Shown here: positions 14,995 through 18,551 of the stretch, in pieces
How the letters are laid out: each line of letters starts with the position of its first letter
Position numbering within the stretch: the first letter of the stretch is position 1
Notes under the pieces: model-generated
What the model was told of the DNA's origin: nothing
What the model saw: the letters and a program-made list of their open reading frames with translations, nothing else
Database searches by the model: none
Made by a program: the position numbers and the translations under genes
Source of the DNA: UBA4719 sp035654835
GTDB lineage: Bacteria > Actinomycetota > Actinomycetes > Actinomycetales > Dermatophilaceae
Direction of reading: 5' to 3'
DNA length: 18,551 nucleotides
NCBI GenBank assembly: GCA_035654835.1
Contig: DASRVZ010000078.1
Coordinates: 1 to 18,551 of the forward strand

Positions 14995-15325
14995 CAGTCG
15001 GTCTAGCGAGCTGCAGGAGCTGATCCAGGCGGTGCTGACCGCCGGGAATCGGCGCAGCGCCGGACGAACGGACCGAATGCGCGTCGGCAGCGCAACGGCG
15101 GCCGCGGGCGGCTAAACCAGGCCGGCGGCGACGTGGGGCTGCGCGTCCACAAGGAAAGGACGGGCTCCGTCTTACCCTTGTTGCTCGAGCCGCGCCGGCG
15201 GATGGACCGGACGTTGTGGGCGGTGATCAGGACCGCCTCGGTCATGGCACTCCACCCGCAAGGTCGACGACCTGGCCCACGCGCTGGGCTGCGACAGCGG
15301 CGTCCAAGTCCGCGGCTGTCGCGCG
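14995..15325 (+). mobile_element. Decayed IS256-family (mutator) transposase fragment
   Basis: Pieces of an IS256-type transposase occur in order but in different frames. First comes SSELQELIQAVLTA at about 15002-15043. Next is GADRRESAQRRTN, then GGDVGLRVHKERTGSVLPLL and LEPRRRMDRTLWAVIRTASV, at about 15019-15243. Then STRKVDDLAHALGCDSGV follows after a shift at about 15249-15302, and KSAAVARR after another shift. These match the central region of IS256 transposases, where LRIPKLRxGS, LEPRRR and STRKVDDL are usual. At least three frame changes mean it is dead. The N-terminus, the rest of the DDE domain and the element ends are missing. It lies directly upstream of the RHS gene and reads in the same direction. 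Confidence 0.72.
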
Positions 15326-15581
15326 ACGCCCCCAGGGCGCGGCGTGACGATGGTGACGAGTGGGATGACCCAACGACAAGCGCCTTCCGAGGAGCCGATC
15401 GTCGGCGGCCGCACCCCCTACCGATCGGCAGCAGGCAGCCGCAGCCGACCGTCGCTCGATGCCACCGCGTCGTCCTAGGTACGCCTGACCGCGGCCGTAG
15501 CGCGGAAACCGCCTAAAGTTGTGAGCGGAAACTACCGAGAGTAGTTCTCGCTGCCCAATCGGGGCTTAGACGGGAGTTTCT
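15326..15581. promoter_or_regulatory. Upstream region of the RHS gene with direct and inverted repeats
   Basis: GCGGAAAC occurs twice, at 15502-15509 and 15525-15532, 23 bp apart in the same direction. AACTAC (15530-15535) and GTAGTT (15541-15546) form a 6-bp inverted repeat around CGAGA. Between them TAAAGTT at 15514-15520, followed after 13 bases by CCGAGA, weakly resembles a flagellar-type (sigma-28/WhiG) promoter; several consensus bases do not match. A GGGAG ribosome-binding site at 15572-15576 serves the RHS start at 15582. Promoter function is inferred only from position and these repeats. Confidence 0.35.
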
Positions 15582-18551
15582 ATGCGGGGTCGTGCGCTGC
15601 TGTGCCTACTGTTAGTGATGTCGCTGGCGTGGGGGGCGGTGCCGGCCAGCGGTGCGGAGAGCACCACGTCGGCGTCGTCGGACGCGGAGGTGTTCCAGGC
15701 CGACGAAGTGGCCCGGGAGCCCGCGCCCGCGGTGAACGACGCGGCGGCGGACCAGCCGGCGCCTGCACCCACCGGGGAGCGGGTGGAGCTGGTGGAGCGG
15801 CGGACGGCGTCGTCGGCGACGTTCCAGCTGCCGGACGGGTCGTTTGAGCTGGTCCGCTCGGCGGCTCCTCTGCATTACCGGGACGGCGAGGGTGTGTGGC
15901 AGCGGATCGACACGTCCCTGGTGCCTGCCCAACGTGACGGGGTGGCGGGGTGGCGCAACGCTGCGGGCGGCGTCGAGGTGTTCCTGCCCGAGCGGGTGTC
16001 GGCGGCGGCGGGCGTGCGTCTGGCTACGGCCGGTCATGAGATCGACATGCGGATGGTGGACGGCGACGGGCGACCGGCGGCGTTGACCGCGGCGCCCGTG
16101 GCTGCGGCGTCGGCTGCGCGGGCGGAGGTGGCCTACGCCACCCCGTTCGCCGGGGTGGGCGTGGAGTACGCCTCGGTGCCGACCGGGGTGAAGGAGACCG
16201 TGGTGCTGGACGGCCCGGCGGCCGGGTCGGTGTTCCGCTTCGCCCTGGACCTGTCGGCCGGCCTGTCGGTGGACACCGTCGACGGGCAGGCCGTCGTGGT
16301 TGACGCTGGCGGGACGGTGGTCGCCGAGTTCGGCCGGGCGTTCATGATCGACAGCTCCGGCGATGCGGTCGCCGGCTACAGCGACGCGGTCACCCTCACC
16401 GTCGCCGAGCAGTCTGCGGGACGGGCGCTGTTGGAGCTGGCCGCCGACGCGCGCTGGCTTGAGGATCCGGCGCGGGTGTTCCCGGTGCGCATCGACCCGA
16501 CCCTGACTGTGCCCGACATCGAGGGTGTGACCGACTCCTACATCGCCCAAGGGTCCCCGTCGTCCAACTACGGGTCGGCGGACACCCTGTTGGTGGCCCG
16601 CAGCAGCGCCGGCGAGGAGACGCGGGCGCTGGTGCGCTGGAACGAGGACCCGACGGAGTGGTTCTCCGAGCCGGTGGTCGTGAAGGAGGCCCTGCTACGC
16701 CTGTGGACCGTCGCCGACGCCAACCCGGACGCGATCCCGGCGGTCGGGGTGCACCGGTTGACGCAGGGGTTCAACTCCGCCGAGGCGACCTGGACCCACC
16801 GCAGCGCCGCCGATGCGTGGACCACCGCGGGCGGCTCGATCGACGCCGACGCGGAGTACGTCAACACCGACGTGTCCGAGGCCGCCGCGGGCTGGGCGGA
16901 GTTCGCCGTGTCCGAGCTGGCGCAAGACTGGGCCGACGGCGAGGTCGCCTACCAGGGGCTGCTGGTCGACTGGGCCGACACCGCCGCCGGATCGGTCCAG
17001 TTCGCGTCCAACTCCTACGCCGACTCGTCGAAGCGGCCGCAGCTGGTGATCAACTACTCCCCGCTGATCGGGGTGCGCGACACCTGGCGCTACCAGCAGA
17101 TCGACCTGACCGACCGGCGTCAGGCGTTGGTCAACCTTGCCTCCGGTAACCTGACGGTTCGTGAGACCGACGTGAACATCGCTGGCACGGGCATGCCGTT
17201 CACCGTGGAGCGCGCCTACAACTCCCGTTGGTACTCCACCCGCGGCATGGGACGGAACTGGTCGATGTGGCCGCAGGACACCGCGCCGATGCGCACCGGC
17301 TACGCCGACGCGAAGATGTGGGAAGGCGGCCCGGCGGGCGTGGTGATGTTCTTCAAGCAGCCTGACGGGACCTGGCGCAGCCCCTCCGGCGTCGACGCCA
17401 CGTTGACGATGGACGGCAACGACGAGATCGTCACCGACAACGACAGCGGCACCGCCATGCGGTTCGGCAGCTACGACGCGCTCGAGTCGATCACCGACCG
17501 CAACGGCAACACCATCCTCGCCCACCACACCTCCGACCCCACCGGCAGCTTCCGGTATCACTCGTCGTTCACCGACACGCAGGGCCGCACCATCACCGTC
17601 GACGCGGTCGACAACAAGCAGATCACCAAGGTCACCGACCCCGCCGGCCGGGAGCACGTCTACACCTACGACACGACGGGGTACGCGCCGGTGCTCACCG
17701 GCTACACCGACCCGGCCGGGAAGTCCACCACCTACACCTACGACACCACCGGTGACATCGGCGATCTGGAGGCGATCACCGACTCGGAGGGCAACGTCAC
17801 CCGGTTCGTCACCACCTCCGGCGGCCGGATCGCCCAGATCGTCCGTGTCACCGACCCCGCCACCGGCACCGGACCGACGTGGGAGTTCGACTACTCGGTG
17901 CCCTGGCAGACCACCGTCACCGACCCGAACGGGCATGACACCACCTATTCCTACGACCGGCGGGGGCGCATCACCAAGGTCGTGGACGCGCTCGGCCACG
18001 AGCAGGCCACCACCTACACGGCGGGCTCCAATGTTGCGTCCTACACCGACCGGATCGGCGGCACTTCCACGCTGAACAGCTACACCAGCGACGGGCTGGA
18101 CAACCTCGTCTCCACCCAGACGCCGACGGGGGCGGCCACCACGTTCGGCTACACCGACCCCGACAACCCATACGCCCCGTCGACCATGACGACCCCGCAG
18201 GGCAACAGCGTGGTCTATGACTACGACGCTGCCGGCAACCTGGCGACTATCACCGACGCCCAATCCCAATGCGTCGGCGGGTGTGCCACCTCGATCGTGC
18301 GCAACCCCGACGGGACCGTCGCGTCCACCACAGATGCGCGGGGCAACACCACCACCTTCGGCTATGACCCGTATGGAAACCAAACCTCGATCGACCCGCC
18401 GGGCATCGGGACGACCACGGTCGGCTACGACGGGCTGTCGCGGCCGACCAGCGTCACCGACGGCAACAACCACACCACCACCATCGGCTACGACGCGCTG
18501 GACCGGCCCACCCTCGTCACCTATCACGACGCCAGCCAGGTCACCCGCACC
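15582..18551 (+). CDS. Secreted DNRLRE/RHS (YD)-repeat protein, 3' end outside window
   Basis: 990 codons are open from the ATG at 15582 to the window edge with no stop; GGGAG lies five bases before the start. A signal peptide ends near residue 25 (LLCLLLVMSLAWGAVPASGA). Residues about 50-310 form a beta-rich N-terminal domain. About 315-490 is a DNRLRE domain (TDSYIAQGSPSSNYGSADTL to PQLVINYSP). About 515-580 looks like the DUF6531-type entry to RHS proteins (LVNLASGNLTVRETD, then MPFTVERAYNSR). From about 620 on, RHS/YD repeats follow (TYTYDTTGD, YSYDRRGRI, VYDYDAAGNL, FGYDPYGNQ, IGYDALDRP). RHS shells enclose a C-terminal region that is often a toxin or adhesin, but that end is not in this window. 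Surface location is expected. An antisense ORF of about 600 codons in the same stretch is a composition artefact. Confidence 0.92.
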   Translation, partial: MRGRALLCLLLVMSLAWGAVPASGAESTTSASSDAEVFQADEVAREPAPAVNDAAADQPAPAPTGERVELVERRTASSATFQLPDGSFELVRSAAPLHYRDGEGVWQRIDTSLVPAQRDGVAGWRNAAGGVEVFLPERVSAAAGVRLATAGHEIDMRMVDGDGRPAALTAAPVAAASAARAEVAYATPFAGVGVEYASVPTGVKETVVLDGPAAGSVFRFALDLSAGLSVDTVDGQAVVVDAGGTVVAEFGRAFMIDSSGDAVAGYSDAVTLTVAEQSAGRALLELAADARWLEDPARVFPVRIDPTLTVPDIEGVTDSYIAQGSPSSNYGSADTLLVARSSAGEETRALVRWNEDPTEWFSEPVVVKEALLRLWTVADANPDAIPAVGVHRLTQGFNSAEATWTHRSAADAWTTAGGSIDADAEYVNTDVSEAAAGWAEFAVSELAQDWADGEVAYQGLLVDWADTAAGSVQFASNSYADSSKRPQLVINYSPLIGVRDTWRYQQIDLTDRRQALVNLASGNLTVRETDVNIAGTGMPFTVERAYNSRWYSTRGMGRNWSMWPQDTAPMRTGYADAKMWEGGPAGVVMFFKQPDGTWRSPSGVDATLTMDGNDEIVTDNDSGTAMRFGSYDALESITDRNGNTILAHHTSDPTGSFRYHSSFTDTQGRTITVDAVDNKQITKVTDPAGREHVYTYDTTGYAPVLTGYTDPAGKSTTYTYDTTGDIGDLEAITDSEGNVTRFVTTSGGRIAQIVRVTDPATGTGPTWEFDYSVPWQTTVTDPNGHDTTYSYDRRGRITKVVDALGHEQATTYTAGSNVASYTDRIGGTSTLNSYTSDGLDNLVSTQTPTGAATTFGYTDPDNPYAPSTMTTPQGNSVVYDYDAAGNLATITDAQSQCVGGCATSIVRNPDGTVASTTDARGNTTTFGYDPYGNQTSIDPPGIGTTTVGYDGLSRPTSVTDGNNHTTTIGYDALDRPTLVTYHDASQVTRT

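Noticed and set aside
14561..15006. Plus-strand ORFs of 79 and 111 codons after the regulator
   Set aside because: No domain, no good ribosome-binding site and unusual amino-acid use; not enough to call a gene.
15489..15505. Hairpin CCGCG / CGCGG upstream of the RHS gene
   Set aside because: A five-base GC stem is common by chance in such GC-rich DNA and has no T-run, so it is not called as a terminator.
16695..18527. A 610-codon minus-strand ORF opposite the RHS gene
   Set aside because: It is rich in Gly, Val, Arg and Asp with no domain, lies wholly antisense to a well-supported RHS gene and reflects the very high third-position GC of that gene.

Overview
The window is high-GC bacterial DNA that looks actinobacterial. 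The signs are secreted proteins with Ala-rich signal peptides, a Gram-positive type Tad pilus locus without a secretin, a BTAD (SARP-type) regulator, a PF04122-type cell-wall-binding repeat protein and a DNRLRE/RHS surface protein. Combining the cell-wall-binding repeat with this Tad layout would fit a deep-branching actinomycete lineage (Nitriliruptoria or Acidimicrobiia-like), but the genus cannot be read from the sequence.

Layout. (1) Positions 204-2392, minus strand: a secreted S1-family serine protease and, overlapping its stop by one base (TAATG), an exported protein with one cell-wall-binding repeat and an Ig-like C-terminal domain. This block looks less GC-rich than the rest. (2) Positions 2678-3494: debris, namely the N-terminus of an IS1182-type transposase with a frameshift, then a single-stranded-DNA-binding protein (SSB) pseudogene with two compensating frameshifts. 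(3) Positions 3639-14554, plus strand: a compact Tad/Flp (type IVb) pilus operon. It starts with an 11-codon leader ORF, then a SAF-domain (CpaB-like) protein, a TadZ/CpaE-like protein with a degenerate P-loop, the TadA/CpaF ATPase, TadB, TadC, a small pilin-like membrane protein, three TadE/TadG-type pseudopilins, a lipoprotein, a secreted PKD-like protein and a 1015-residue membrane protein with two LysM domains and a C-terminal BTAD regulator. Most junctions overlap (ATGA or GTGA), so translation is probably coupled. (4) Positions 14555-15581: about 1 kb without an intact gene, holding a decayed IS256-family transposase fragment. (5) Position 15582 to the right edge: a secreted DNRLRE/RHS-repeat protein still open at base 18551.

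How it works together. TadA should power assembly through the TadB/TadC platform of fibres made from the small pilin-like protein and the TadE/G-like proteins. The SAF protein, lipoprotein and PKD-like protein act outside the membrane, and the LysM-BTAD protein is placed to link cell-wall status to transcription. No prepilin peptidase lies in the window. The most novel-looking parts are the LysM-BTAD transmembrane regulator, the coupled leader ORF, the CGCTAAA-type repeats upstream of the operon, and the Tad cassette being bracketed by eroded mobile-element debris.
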